DNA of 64,000 nucleotides from Sagittula sp048553715 (GCF_048553715.1 NZ_JBLZNC010000004.1:310001-374000), one strand, 5' to 3'. Shown: positions 34,656 through 43,593, counted from the first letter of the stretch. Notes: generated by a model from the letters alone, not told the origin. Numbers and translations: made by a program.

Positions 34656-35745
34656 GTGCAGCAAATTCAATCATATCGGGGTCATAAGGATCCAGTGCAG
34701 GGGGCGCAGTTTGCGTTGCCGGAAACAGGCCGAGCACTTTGAACAGTGATCCCATTTCAGATGGGTGCGTCAACCGGCGATGTGCGGCGATGTGGGTTTC
34801 CAGCGCATCGCCTTGCAGCCGGGTGGCAAGCGCTTGGGCGCGCGGCGTGATGCCGAGCCTCTCCAGAAAGACGCCCTGCGCGGTGGCGGCGCTATGGGCT
34901 GCGGGCTGCGCGGCCTGCGCCAAGGCCTCGAAATCCACATGGGCGGTCAGATCAGCCTGTCCCGGTTCTGCGAACGGATCGACGCTGCTGTGATTCTGCA
35001 CCGCCTGAAAGGTGTCGCCGATGCTGCGCCAGCCGCCGTAGTCTACAATAAGCGCCGCGCCGCCATGGGTCGCGATCCGCACGCCGATGTCTTGCGCAAT
35101 GGCCTGCGCGGGGGCGCAGGTCTCGACGATCTGGCCGGGGCGGGTGCCGTCCAGCCGGTGATCCAGAGCCTCGACCGGGGCGGGGTCGGTTAACCCGATG
35201 GCCAGACGCCCGTCATGCAGCCCGACCACACGTTCCTGCCAGCCGTTTTCGTGCCGTTGGAATTGGCGGATCGGCAAGGCGTCAAAGAACTCATTGGCCA
35301 CAAGAAACAGCGGCCCCTCGGGCAGGGTGTCAAACCCGTTGTGGAAGATCGGGTCCGGAAGGCGGGCCTGCTGCTGCGCACGCAAGCTGGGCGAGGTTTC
35401 GATCAGATGCAGTTGCGCTGCCGCGTGAAAGCCCTGCACCTGTGCGGTGGCCCGCAGGATATCGGCCATCAGGGTGCCACGGCCGGGGCCGGCCTCGGCC
35501 AGAATAAACGGGCCGGGGGCGCCTTGGTCCAGCCACGCTTGCGCGAGGCACAGGCCGATCAGCTCGCCAAACATCTGGCTGATTTCCGGCGCGGTGGTGA
35601 AATCGCCGCGCGCGCCAAGCGGGTCTCGACGCATGTAGTAGCCGTGTTCCGGATGGGACAGGCAGGCCGACATATATTCGGCCAAGGTCATCGGACCCGT
35701 CCGCGCGATCTGGTGGCGCAGAATGTCAGCCAGCGGAGAGGTCAT
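34645..35745 (-). CDS. SAM-dependent methyltransferase, MidA/NDUFAF7 family
   Basis: A 366-aa class I methyltransferase. The N-terminus (MTLAEYMSACLSHPEHGYYM) and DPLGARGDFTTAPEISQMFG are the DUF185/MidA signature. LAEAGPGRGTLMADILRA is the SAM site, and NEFFDALPIRQF follows. The mitochondrial relative methylates an arginine of complex I subunit NDUFS2; in bacteria the substrate is less certain. The ATG overlaps the lgt stop (ATGA). Confidence 0.93.
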   Translation of the reverse strand: MTSPLADILRHQIARTGPMTLAEYMSACLSHPEHGYYMRRDPLGARGDFTTAPEISQMFGELIGLCLAQAWLDQGAPGPFILAEAGPGRGTLMADILRATAQVQGFHAAAQLHLIETSPSLRAQQQARLPDPIFHNGFDTLPEGPLFLVANEFFDALPIRQFQRHENGWQERVVGLHDGRLAIGLTDPAPVEALDHRLDGTRPGQIVETCAPAQAIAQDIGVRIATHGGAALIVDYGGWRSIGDTFQAVQNHSSVDPFAEPGQADLTAHVDFEALAQAAQPAAHSAATAQGVFLERLGITPRAQALATRLQGDALETHIAAHRRLTHPSEMGSLFKVLGLFPATQTAPPALDPYDPDMIEFAAHDA

Positions 35746-36623
35746 ACGCGCCGCGACCTTATGAGGAACAGCAGCCCTGCAGCGATCATCGCCGTGCTGA
35801 GCAATTGGCCCTGCGTGATGCCTGCGCCGGCGAATTCGATGGCATAGCCGACGGAATCAGTGGCCGAGGTGAACTGTTCATCCGGCTGTCGGAAGAATTC
35901 CACAAAGATGCGGGCCGCCGCATAGCCGATAAAGAACACAGCCGCGATGGTGCCCGGGCGGCGCAGCGCGCCACGTGCTGCGAGAATCAGCAACACCACG
36001 CCAAGCAGCAGCCCCTCCAGCCCTGCCTCGTAAAGCTGAGAGGGATGGCGGGCGCAGAGCTCTCCCACTGCTTGGCCGCAGTTTTGCGCCGCAGGGCCGG
36101 GAAAGATCACGCCCCATGGCGCATCGGTCGGACGGCCCCAAAGTTCAGCGTTGATGAAATTCGCCACGCGGCCCAGCAGCAATCCCGGCGGTGTCGCCAG
36201 CGCGAGCATGTCGGCGGTCGACAAAACGGGGGCGCGGTTGCGCAGACACCAGATCCACGCCGCCACAACGACGCCGATCAATCCTCCGTGAAAGGCCATG
36301 CCGCCTTGCCAAACCATCAGGATTTCCGCCGGATGGGCGAGGTAATAGCCCGCGTTGTAGAAGAACACGTAGCCCAGCCGCCCACCGAGAATCACCCCGA
36401 GGATGATCCATGTCAGCAGGTCTTCGATCTGGGCGGGGCTGGCGGGGGGCTGCTCGGCGGGCCAAAGCCGGGGGCGTTTGACGGCAGCCACAGCGATGCG
36501 CCAGCCGATCAGCAGGCCCGCGATATAGGCCAGCGCGTACCAGCGCAGGGCAAAGTCCATGCCAAAGAGCGTGATGGAAAACAGCTCTGACGAAAGGTCG
36601 GGAAAGGGGATGGCGGCGATCAT
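35742..36623 (-). CDS. lgt: Prolipoprotein diacylglyceryl transferase
   Basis: Lgt moves diacylglycerol from phosphatidylglycerol to the lipobox cysteine of prolipoproteins at the inner membrane. The 293-aa product has about seven helices, the catalytic HGGLIGVVVA region (WQGGMAFHGG), GRVANFINAELWGRPTDAPW and the substrate arginines. AGGA precedes the ATG at 36623; longer readings antisense to ubiK are not credible. It heads the lgt-methyltransferase-pgeF operon. Confidence 0.96.
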   Translation of the reverse strand: MIAAIPFPDLSSELFSITLFGMDFALRWYALAYIAGLLIGWRIAVAAVKRPRLWPAEQPPASPAQIEDLLTWIILGVILGGRLGYVFFYNAGYYLAHPAEILMVWQGGMAFHGGLIGVVVAAWIWCLRNRAPVLSTADMLALATPPGLLLGRVANFINAELWGRPTDAPWGVIFPGPAAQNCGQAVGELCARHPSQLYEAGLEGLLLGVVLLILAARGALRRPGTIAAVFFIGYAAARIFVEFFRQPDEQFTSATDSVGYAIEFAGAGITQGQLLSTAMIAAGLLFLIRSRRV

Positions 36624-36720
36624 ATGTCCTGATGCCTCTGGATTAAGGGAAAGGTCAACCTTGAGGGTTGTTGCATTGCGCCCCATATAGAAGACGAAAT
36701 GCAACGTCGGAGTGACCCCC

Positions 36721-36966
36721 ATGCAGACCCGCAACAAGGTTTTTGACGACCTCTCGCAGCTGATGACCAATGCCATGGGCGTCGCGCAAGGGGCAAAGGA
36801 TGAAGCGGAAACCGCCCTGAAGGGGATGGTGGACCGCTGGCTCGCGGATCGTGATTTTGTCACGCGTGAAGAATTTGATGCCGTGCGCGGCATGGCGCAG
36901 AAGGCCCGCGAAGAAAACGAGGCGCTGAAAGCGCGTCTCGACGCGCTGGAGGCTGCGTCCAAGTAA
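36721..36966 (+). CDS. ubiK: Ubiquinone biosynthesis accessory factor UbiK (BMFP family)
   Basis: An 81-aa amphipathic helical protein: RNKVFDDLSQLMTNAMGVAQ then LADRDFVTREEFDAVRGMAQ and a C-terminal coiled coil. This matches the membrane fusogenic BMFP domain renamed UbiK, which helps the ubiquinone synthesis complex bind lipids. GGAG lies 9 nt before the ATG at 36721; a GTG at 36712 is an alternative. It is divergent from lgt and followed by two large hairpins. Confidence 0.9.
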   Translation: MQTRNKVFDDLSQLMTNAMGVAQGAKDEAETALKGMVDRWLADRDFVTREEFDAVRGMAQKAREENEALKARLDALEAASK

Positions 36967-36972
36967 GCTGTT

Positions 36973-37034
36973 GCGCTGAGCTTTGCTCAGCGCCGTGGGG
37001 GGCGGGCGCGGGTCTGACGACCCGCGCCCGCCCC
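36973..37034. other. Two adjacent perfect hairpins after ubiK
   Basis: GCGCTGAGC-TTT-GCTCAGCGC gives a 9-bp stem at 36973-36993. Directly after it, a 16-bp perfect stem of almost pure G/C with a TGAC loop occupies 36999-37034. Neither is followed by a T-run on either strand. They could end ubiK transcription by a non-canonical route or protect the mRNA end. Confidence 0.55.
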
Positions 37035-37135
37035 TGGCGTTCCAACGTACCGGAGTCTGCCAAGCGTGAAACCGGTTTGACTTTGCCCGCCCGAGCAGGT
37101 GTCTGTGTTTGCGCAAACAGCTGTGAGGGGGCGAC

Positions 37136-38587
37136 ATGTATATCGGGTTGGATCTGGGGACGTCCGGGCTGCGGGCCGTTTTGGTGGCCGACGACGGACG
37201 CCTGATCGCCAGTGGCGCAGAAAGCTATGCGACACAGCAACCCCATCCCGGTTGGTCCGAGCAAGACCCGGGGTTGTGGACCTCCGCCGTTGATGCGGTC
37301 TTGAGCCAGATGGCCGCGCAGCACCCGAGCGCGATGGCCCAGGTGCGTGGCATGGGCGTTTCCGGTCACATGCACGGGGCCGTGTGTCTGGATACGAGGG
37401 GCGCTATATTGCGCCCTTGTATCCTGTGGAATGACAGCCGTGCCGGGGTCGAGGCCGCAGAGCTGGACGCGCGGCAGGGAGTGCGGGAGACGTCCGGCAA
37501 TATCGTCTTTCCCGGCTTCACCGCGCCGAAACTGATGTGGATGGCGCGGCATGAGCCGCAGCTGTTCGAGGCATGTGCGAAGGTGTTGCTGCCCGCTGGC
37601 TATATGAATTTCCACCTCACCGGCGAATACTTTGCCGATATGTCCGATGCGGCGGGGACCGCGTGGCTGGATACCGGCGGGCGCGATTGGTCAGAGACAC
37701 TGCTGGACGCCTGCGGGCTGACGCGCGCACAGATGCCGCGTCTGATCGAGGGGTGCGAGGTCGGTGGCACCCTGCGCCCGGATCTGGCGGCGCGATGGGG
37801 CATGTCGGATCAGGTCGCCGTGGTCGGCGGGGCGGGAGATAACGCGGCCTCTGCCTGTGGGGTGGGCGCACTGGGCGAGGGGACGGGCTTTGTCTCGCTC
37901 GGCACGTCCGGCGTGGTGCTGACGGGGCGCGACAGCTATGCGCCCGCCCCCGCAAGTGCTGTGCACAGTTTCTGCCATGCGGTGCCTGATCGCTGGTACC
38001 AGATGGGGGTGATCCTGTCGGCCACGGATTCGCTGAATTGGCTGAGCCGTGTGACCGGGGCCGCGCCGGCCACACTGGCCAAGGATTTGCCGGACCAGAT
38101 CAACGGGCCGGGGCGGCTTCGGTTTATGCCTTATCTGTCGGGAGAACGGACGCCACATAACGACCCACAGGTGCGGGGTGGATTTCTTAATATAGAACAG
38201 GGCACGGACCGCGCGGCGATGACACAGGCGGTGATGGAAGGCGTGGCCTTTGCCTTGGGCGATTGTGCGCAGGCGCTGCGCGGCACCGGAGCCCAGTTAA
38301 ATAGTTTGCTGGCGATTGGTGGCGGTACCGCCTCGCGTTACTGGCTGCAAACCATCGCTACCGTTCTGGATGTCACGCTGGAGCTGCCGGAGGCGGGTGA
38401 TTTTGGGGCGGCGCTTGGCGCCGCGCGGCTGGCGATGGTGGGCACAGGCGCGGGATCTGTCGAGGATATCATGCAGCCGCCCAAGGTGGCCGAGCGCATT
38501 GCCCCACGGTCGGATCTGGTAGCGGCTTATCGGGAGGCGCACGCGGCCTTTGCCGCCTGCTATCCCATGCTGCGTGAGGTGTCCTGA
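37136..38587 (+). CDS. xylB: Xylulokinase
   Basis: XylB phosphorylates D-xylulose to xylulose 5-phosphate for the pentose phosphate pathway. The 483-aa FGGY-family kinase starts with the phosphate-1 loop YIGLDLGTSGLRAVLV. It has GMGVSGHMHGAVCLD and ILWNDSRAGVEA for the sugar site, VVGGAGDNAASACGVG and SLGTSGVVL, and the adenosine motif LLAIGGGTASRYWLQ. GAGGGGG precedes the ATG. No xylose isomerase, transporter or regulator lies nearby, so the physiological sugar is assigned from the family only. Confidence 0.9.
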   Translation: MYIGLDLGTSGLRAVLVADDGRLIASGAESYATQQPHPGWSEQDPGLWTSAVDAVLSQMAAQHPSAMAQVRGMGVSGHMHGAVCLDTRGAILRPCILWNDSRAGVEAAELDARQGVRETSGNIVFPGFTAPKLMWMARHEPQLFEACAKVLLPAGYMNFHLTGEYFADMSDAAGTAWLDTGGRDWSETLLDACGLTRAQMPRLIEGCEVGGTLRPDLAARWGMSDQVAVVGGAGDNAASACGVGALGEGTGFVSLGTSGVVLTGRDSYAPAPASAVHSFCHAVPDRWYQMGVILSATDSLNWLSRVTGAAPATLAKDLPDQINGPGRLRFMPYLSGERTPHNDPQVRGGFLNIEQGTDRAAMTQAVMEGVAFALGDCAQALRGTGAQLNSLLAIGGGTASRYWLQTIATVLDVTLELPEAGDFGAALGAARLAMVGTGAGSVEDIMQPPKVAERIAPRSDLVAAYREAHAAFAACYPMLREVS

Positions 38588-38597
38588 GACCTGCGGC

Positions 38598-38617
38598 GTC
38601 GGGGCAATAGCCCCGAC
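38598..38617. other. Hairpin between convergent xylB and pcs
   Basis: GTCGGGGC-AATA-GCCCCGAC is a perfect 8-bp stem filling the 30-bp gap between the two convergent stops. There is no T-run on either strand, but it may still mark the ends of both mRNAs. Confidence 0.4.
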
Positions 38618-39331
38618 CTACGAGCGGGCAGGAACGATCTGCTGAACGATGCCCACGCCCAGCAGGTAGACAGAGGTCACAACCAGACCCCAGTGCGCCC
38701 AGCTTTCGGGGTGGAATTCGACCCAAGCGGCCCACCCTGCGAAGAAGGTCCATGCCAGCGCGACGGGCAGGGACAAGGCGCGCCAACGCGCCGTGCGCAC
38801 CGGATGGATGAATTTCAGCGGCAAGAACATCGCCACAGTCAGCGCCACGACCAGCCCGAGAATGACCCAGAAATCCGGCTTTACCGCGAAGAGCACAAGG
38901 ATCAGCATGTTCCAGCAACCCGGAAAGCCCTGAAACGAATTGTCGGTCGTTTTCATCCGGCTGTCGGCGAAATACATCGCGCTGGAAAAGGTGATCAGAA
39001 TGATCGACGCCCAGCCGGTCCAGCCGGGCAGCAGCCCGCTTTGAAACAGGGCAAAGGCCGGAATGAACACATAGGTCAGATAGTCGATGATCAGATCCAA
39101 CAGCACACCGTCAAAGCGCGGTGCATTGGATTTCACGTCGTATTTGCGCGCAAGCGGGCCATCCACGCCATCCACAGCAAATGCCACCACCAGCCACAAA
39201 AACATCACGGGCCAGTTTTCCTGAACCGCTGCCAGCAAAGCCAGCATGGCGAAAACCGCGCCAGTGGCGGTCAGCAGATGCACCAAAAGCGCGCGGGTCT
39301 GGGGGGAGGCGATGGTCATGCGCTCTGTCAT
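38618..39331 (-). CDS. pcs: Phosphatidylcholine synthase
   Basis: Pcs makes phosphatidylcholine directly from CDP-diacylglycerol and choline. The 237-aa membrane protein has about eight helices and the CDP-alcohol phosphotransferase motif in DGVDGPLARKYDVKSNAPRF followed by DGVLLDLIIDYLTYVF, with its Asp ligands. The downstream SFQGFPGCWNMLIL stretch is typical of Pcs. The start may be the ATG at 39331 or at 39319; neither has a strong ribosome binding site. It follows the PaiB-like gene on the same strand. Confidence 0.92.
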   Translation of the reverse strand: MTERMTIASPQTRALLVHLLTATGAVFAMLALLAAVQENWPVMFLWLVVAFAVDGVDGPLARKYDVKSNAPRFDGVLLDLIIDYLTYVFIPAFALFQSGLLPGWTGWASIILITFSSAMYFADSRMKTTDNSFQGFPGCWNMLILVLFAVKPDFWVILGLVVALTVAMFLPLKFIHPVRTARWRALSLPVALAWTFFAGWAAWVEFHPESWAHWGLVVTSVYLLGVGIVQQIVPARS

Positions 39332-39399
39332 GGCGGAAAACCGATGCAATGGCAATTCAGCCGATGGTTGCCCCGGCGTCGGGCTTTATGCCCTGTGCG

Positions 39400-40026
39400 T
39401 TATTCCGCCTGTGGCGGTTGCCGCATCAACTGCGCAAGGCCGTCCAGCTCTGAGCCCAAGCCCGACCGGATGTGTTCGGCGGCGCGCAGCCGGGCGGCGT
39501 CCGGTTTGTTCTGGTTCAGCTTGAAAGTGCTGGACACAGTGTCGATGCGTAATTCGAAGGGCAGGATCATGCGCAGAAACCGGGCCTTGGTGTCGGCAGT
39601 CATTTTGTCCATGGTCCAAGGGGTTTTGCCGGGAATGTCATCCTCAAACGCGGCGGATTGGCGGGCCAGCATATCGGGCAGGCGGTCCGCTGGCAGCCTG
39701 TGCAAAACGCCCGTTAGATGCACCGCTGCATAGTTCCACGTGGGCACCTGATCCTCGATCCCGTACCAGTCGGGCGACACGTAGCCATCGGGGCCACTGA
39801 CCACCAGTGTCACCGGAAGGTGTTCCTTGCAGGCGCGGGCAATCGGGTTGGGCCGGGCCATGTGCAGCTCTGCCATATCGCCGTCACCGTTCAACAGAAA
39901 CGGAAGATGGGAAACCAAAGGCGGCCCATCGGGGGACGAGGCCGTAAGCACACCAAAGCTGCGCCCGCGCGCAAAGGCGATGGCCTGCGCGTCAGAGGCT
40001 TGCCGGAAAGACGGATTGCTGTGCAT
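39400..40026 (-). CDS. PaiB-like FMN-binding protein
   Basis: A 208-aa protein of the FMN-binding split-barrel family named for Bacillus PaiB, described as a negative regulator of protease and sporulation genes. Its motifs are FGVLTASSPDGPPLVSHLPF, HMARPNP, SGPDGYVSPDWYG and VPTWNYAAVHLTGVLHRL. No helix-turn-helix is visible, so an enzyme or flavin-binding role is as likely as DNA-binding. GGGAG precedes the ATG. It lies 60 bp after mtaB and 68 bp before pcs. Confidence 0.9.
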   Translation of the reverse strand: MHSNPSFRQASDAQAIAFARGRSFGVLTASSPDGPPLVSHLPFLLNGDGDMAELHMARPNPIARACKEHLPVTLVVSGPDGYVSPDWYGIEDQVPTWNYAAVHLTGVLHRLPADRLPDMLARQSAAFEDDIPGKTPWTMDKMTADTKARFLRMILPFELRIDTVSSTFKLNQNKPDAARLRAAEHIRSGLGSELDGLAQLMRQPPQAE

Positions 40027-40086
40027 ATCGGTGCTCCCATGACCTGACGGCTATGGGTGGCACATGAAATCTGACGGGTAAAGCCT

Positions 40087-41358
40087 TCAGGTGCTGCCTG
40101 CAGTCCCCAGAAGTTGCGTGTCGGTCTGGCCGTGGATGGTGGCGCTGATGATCTGGCCAACGTCCTGCGGTGCGTCGAACAGCACTTCGGTGAACTGTTC
40201 GGTGCGGCCCAGTTCGGGGGATTCCATCAACACGCGATGGGCCGCTCCTTGCTGAGAGGCAAGGTGACGTGTGACCGCGCGGGCCCCCTCGGCACGCAAA
40301 CGTGCCGCGCGTTCCTTGATCGTGGGACCGTCGACGCGGTTCGGGATCTTGGCCGCAGGGGTGCCGGGGCGGGCCGAGTAGGGGAACACATGCAGCCATG
40401 TCAGGTTGCACGCCTCGACCAGCGACAGGCTGTCGGCGAAATGTTCCTCGGTCTCGGTGGGGAAGCCTGCAATGATATCTGCCCCGAAGGTGATGCCGGG
40501 CCGCAGTTTGCGGGCCTCTTCGGTAAAGGCGATGGCATCGTCGCGCAGATGACGGCGCTTCATCCGTTTCAGGATCAGGTCCGAGCCGTGTTGCAGCGAC
40601 AGGTGCAGATGCGGCATCAAGCGCGGCTCCGTCGCGATGGCCTGCATCAGATTGTCGTCCGCCTCGATCGAGTCGATGGAGGAGATGCGCAGGCGCGGCA
40701 CATCGGTGAGCTTCAGAATGCGCATGACCAGATCGCCAAGACGCGGCTCTCCGGGAAGATCGGCCCCCCATGAGGTCAGATCCACGCCGGTGAGCACGAC
40801 CTCGTTATAGCCCTCTTGGACCAGCCGCTTGATCTGATCGATCACAACCCCTGCGGGCACAGAGCGCGAGTTGCCACGGCCGTAGGGGATGATGCAGAAG
40901 GTGCAGCGGTGATCGCAGCCGTTTTGCACCTGCACATAGGCGCGCGACCGCGTGCCGAACCCGTCAATCAGATGGGCCGCTGTTTCCTGCACCGACATGA
41001 TGTCGTTGACCATGACACGTTCGGTGTCACCGATGAAATTCGGGGTCAGGCGGGTCCATGTCTGGGGGTCGAGCTTTTCGGTGTTGCCGATGACATGGCT
41101 CACTTCGTCCATGGCGGCAAAACTGTCGGGATCGATCTGCGCGGCGCAGCCGGTGACGATCAGCGGCGCATCGGGATTGTCACGGCGCAGGCGGCGGATC
41201 TCCTTGCGGGCTTTGGCCACGGCCTCGGATGTGACGGCGCAGGTGTTGACGATCATGGCGTCGGTCAGACCGGCCTCGGTGGCGAGCCGCTTCATCGCCT
41301 CGGTCTCGTAGGCGTTCAACCGGCAGCCGAGCGTGGTGAATTTGGGTGCGTCGGTCAT
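40087..41358 (-). CDS. mtaB: tRNA t6A37 methylthiotransferase MtaB
   Basis: MtaB adds a methylthio group to t6A37 of tRNAs that read ANN codons. The 423-aa radical SAM protein has the N-terminal cluster cysteines in TLGCRLNAYE, VNTCAVTSEA and VTGCAAQ, and the radical SAM CxxxCxxC in GCDHRCTFCIIPYGRGNSRS. A C-terminal TRAM-like part ends the protein. The ATG at 41358 overlaps the dapF stop (ATGA), so the two are co-translated. Confidence 0.95.
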   Translation of the reverse strand: MTDAPKFTTLGCRLNAYETEAMKRLATEAGLTDAMIVNTCAVTSEAVAKARKEIRRLRRDNPDAPLIVTGCAAQIDPDSFAAMDEVSHVIGNTEKLDPQTWTRLTPNFIGDTERVMVNDIMSVQETAAHLIDGFGTRSRAYVQVQNGCDHRCTFCIIPYGRGNSRSVPAGVVIDQIKRLVQEGYNEVVLTGVDLTSWGADLPGEPRLGDLVMRILKLTDVPRLRISSIDSIEADDNLMQAIATEPRLMPHLHLSLQHGSDLILKRMKRRHLRDDAIAFTEEARKLRPGITFGADIIAGFPTETEEHFADSLSLVEACNLTWLHVFPYSARPGTPAAKIPNRVDGPTIKERAARLRAEGARAVTRHLASQQGAAHRVLMESPELGRTEQFTEVLFDAPQDVGQIISATIHGQTDTQLLGTAGST

Positions 41359-42182
41359 GCCAGCCACTCCGCCGTCAGCACGCCGGTAAAGACATGCGCG
41401 GTGGGGCCTGTCATCCAGACACCGTCGTCGCGCCAGTCGATGTGCAAGGTGCCGCCGTCAAGGTCGATGCGTACGCTGCGCCCGGTCAGGCCGCGACGTG
41501 CCGCCGCCACCGCCGTTGCACAGGACGATGACCCTGACGCCAGCGTCAGCCCGGCACCGCGCTCCCAAACCCGCATCCGCAGATGATTGTCCCCCACGAC
41601 CGAGGCCACCTGCACATTGGTGCGCTCCGGATACAGCGGGTGATGTTCGATGTCGGGGCCAAAGCGGGGCAGATCGACCGCTTCGGCATCGTCCACAAAG
41701 AACGTGCAATGCGGGTTGCCCATGGAGGTGGCGACAGGATCGCCGTCGATGGGCAGATGCAGCGTGTCCACATCGCGCGCCAAGGGAATCTGCGCCCATT
41801 CGGTGACGGGATGGCCCATGTTGACGGACACAAGGCCATTGCCTGCGTCGATGGCCTCTAGCGGACCGTGGCTTGTGGTCAGGGTCAGCGCCTTTTGTCC
41901 GGTCTCCTGCATCAGAAACCGTGCGATGCAGCGGGTGGCATTGCCGCAGGCCGCTGACGACGAGCCGTCCGAGTTCAGAAACACCAGATGCGCATCGGCG
42001 GTCTTGGTTGTCTCGATCAGGGCCAGTTGGTCGAACCCCACGCCCATGTGGCGGTCGGCCAGACGGGTGGCCAGCTCTGGCGACACCGAAACGGCGCGCG
42101 CACGGCAATCGATCACGACAAAGTCGTTCCCCAGCCCGTGCATTTTCATAAAGGGCAAACCGGTATCGCGTGTGTGTTCCAT
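41355..42182 (-). CDS. dapF: Diaminopimelate epimerase, second catalytic Cys replaced by Ser
   Basis: DapF interconverts LL- and meso-diaminopimelate for lysine and peptidoglycan synthesis, using two catalytic cysteines. The 275-aa product has MKMHGLGNDFVVID near the N-terminus and the first cysteine at Cys79 (SSAACGNATRC). At the second site, where the family normally has ACGTG or ACGSG, it reads LASGSSSCATA, with Ser216 in place of Cys; Cys221 lies five residues on. The start at 42182 is weakly supported and one at Met12 is possible. It overlaps mtaB. Confidence 0.92.
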   Translation of the reverse strand: MEHTRDTGLPFMKMHGLGNDFVVIDCRARAVSVSPELATRLADRHMGVGFDQLALIETTKTADAHLVFLNSDGSSSAACGNATRCIARFLMQETGQKALTLTTSHGPLEAIDAGNGLVSVNMGHPVTEWAQIPLARDVDTLHLPIDGDPVATSMGNPHCTFFVDDAEAVDLPRFGPDIEHHPLYPERTNVQVASVVGDNHLRMRVWERGAGLTLASGSSSCATAVAAARRGLTGRSVRIDLDGGTLHIDWRDDGVWMTGPTAHVFTGVLTAEWLA

Positions 42183-42379
42183 CCGCGCGCATATACGCCT
42201 GTGAAGGCCTTTGTGCCAGAGGGGCAAACCCAGAGTTTACCGCAGCGCATAGCGGCCTGTCCTGTGCTGCGGGACGGTTTGTTGTGGGTGGGGTGACGCG
42301 GCTGGATACGAATCTGGTTAATGCCTGTTCCCACGGGGCCGATGGGCAGGGAAACTGCCCGCCTCGGGGTGTTTGGTTG

Positions 42380-42395
42380 TTTTAATTAATTAAAA
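42380..42395. promoter_or_regulatory. AT-only 16-bp palindrome upstream of tRNA-Lys
   Basis: TTTTAATTAATTAAAA is a perfect palindrome in an AT-rich stretch of otherwise GC-rich DNA, 100 bp before the tRNA. It may be part of the tRNA promoter region or a binding site; no -35/-10 pair was assigned. Confidence 0.3.
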
Positions 42396-42495
42396 TCAAT
42401 GACTTGTGTAAAAATAACGATTGGATGACAAAAAGCGGGAAAATCGGGTTGACGGTCTGGGCCGTAACTCTTAGACACCGCTCCACAGACAGCGT

Positions 42496-42571
42496 GGGCC
42501 GTTAGCTCAGTTGGTAGAGCAACTGACTTTTAATCAGTGGGTCGTAGGTTCGAATCCTACACGGCTCACCA
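42496..42571 (+). tRNA. tRNA-Lys (anticodon UUU)
   Basis: A complete 76-nt cloverleaf: acceptor GGGCCGT / ACGGCTC with one G-U pair, D arm GCTC...GAGC, anticodon stem ACTGA/TCAGT with loop CTTTTAA (anticodon TTT), T arm GTAGG-TTCGAAT-CCTAC, discriminator A and an encoded CCA end. It stands alone between dapF and the unknown gene at 42677. Confidence 0.98.
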
Positions 42572-42676
42572 CTGAACCTCCAGAAAGATACCTGATTTGG
42601 GTATGTGGTGCGTTCAGGGGTGTCATATCTCGCTTGTACGAATCAGACGTATCATCTCCCGACCGGCGGGATGAAT

Positions 42677-43459
42677 TCAGCGCAGGCGGGCTTCGCGGCT
42701 GTGTCCACTGCCTTGGGTCCATTGGATGGCACGTGTCCCGCTGTGTGCGGTGATCTGTGCCGGTGGCCTGACATAGGCGCGCTCGGTCGCTGCGATGCCG
42801 GTGAACTCGTCTTTGAGGCTTTCCGCTTCGTCCAGTGATGTTGCACTGCGGGCCGGAATGTCGCGCAGATCACCTTCGACCACCCGTGTCAGCAGCGCGA
42901 TATAATCGCTCAATTCGTCGCGTTTGGCGCGCATTGTTTTGATGCGCGCCGTCAGCAGATTGGCCTGCCTGTCGGTCAGCCCGTTTTCCAGAATGTGATC
43001 AAACACTTCCAACGCGGGCAGCAGCAACTCATGCAGGACAGGGGCGGCAACCGTTTCGACCGAATCCATTGGTGTTGCGTTCGGGCGATAGCCGTTGGCG
43101 AAAACGGCACTTACATCTCCGGCGGTCTGCACAAAACGGATGCTGGCCGCAGCCGATCCGTTTGGACCAATACGGGTCAGAACCCGCAACCCTTTCATTT
43201 CCAGCCCCGGCAATGTCGCGGCAAAGTCCGACTCGCTGTGCACGGTCGTTTCCTGAGCGTCCCAGAGGCGGCTATGCAGGATCTCTGCGATCGCGGGAGC
43301 AAGGGCGGTGTCCAACGCTTTCGGCGAATCCATAGCCATACGTGTCGACATGTGGCCTGACCGAAAACGGGCGTAGGAGAATTTCCAAGGGCCATCAGGC
43401 CCGTCGCGCGTAAGCCAGAATTCCAATCCGCCGGTTTCAGAATGCGTTGGATGAGACAT
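42677..43459 (-). CDS. Uncharacterised protein divergent from cheBR
   Basis: A 260-aa soluble protein that I do not recognise. It begins MSHPTHSETGGLEFWLTRDG then PWKFSYARFRSGH. A central part (LKGLRVLTRIGPNGSAAASI-like MKGLRVLTRIGPNGS) precedes a C-terminal helical region, LTDRQANLLTARIKTMRAKR, which may form a coiled coil. CGGAG lies before the ATG at 43459. The 134-bp gap to the divergent CheB-CheR gene may hold a shared control region, but no functional link is shown. Confidence 0.78.
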   Translation of the reverse strand: MSHPTHSETGGLEFWLTRDGPDGPWKFSYARFRSGHMSTRMAMDSPKALDTALAPAIAEILHSRLWDAQETTVHSESDFAATLPGLEMKGLRVLTRIGPNGSAAASIRFVQTAGDVSAVFANGYRPNATPMDSVETVAAPVLHELLLPALEVFDHILENGLTDRQANLLTARIKTMRAKRDELSDYIALLTRVVEGDLRDIPARSATSLDEAESLKDEFTGIAATERAYVRPPAQITAHSGTRAIQWTQGSGHSREARLR

Positions 43460-43564
43460 TGACGTGGCTCCGGACGTGAAAAGCACGCTACGGTTAACGT
43501 GTCGCAGCGATTGTTAAGTCAACGTAAACCTGAAATGGTGAAAATTGGATTAACGCGCATAACG

Positions 43565-43587
43565 CTCGTTGAGAATTTGATAACGAG
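43565..43587 (+). promoter_or_regulatory. Inverted repeat overlapping the cheBR ribosome binding site
   Basis: CTCGTT at 43565-43570 is complementary to AACGAG at 43582-43587, and the right arm runs into the GAGGG ribosome binding site before the ATG at 43594. In mRNA the stem could partly hide the site, or the DNA could bind a regulator. Confidence 0.3.
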
Positions 43588-43593
43588 GGCAGT

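Noticed and set aside
42496..42571. tRNA-Lys as an integration site
   Set aside because: No integrase, no repeat of the tRNA 3' end and no compositional island follow it.
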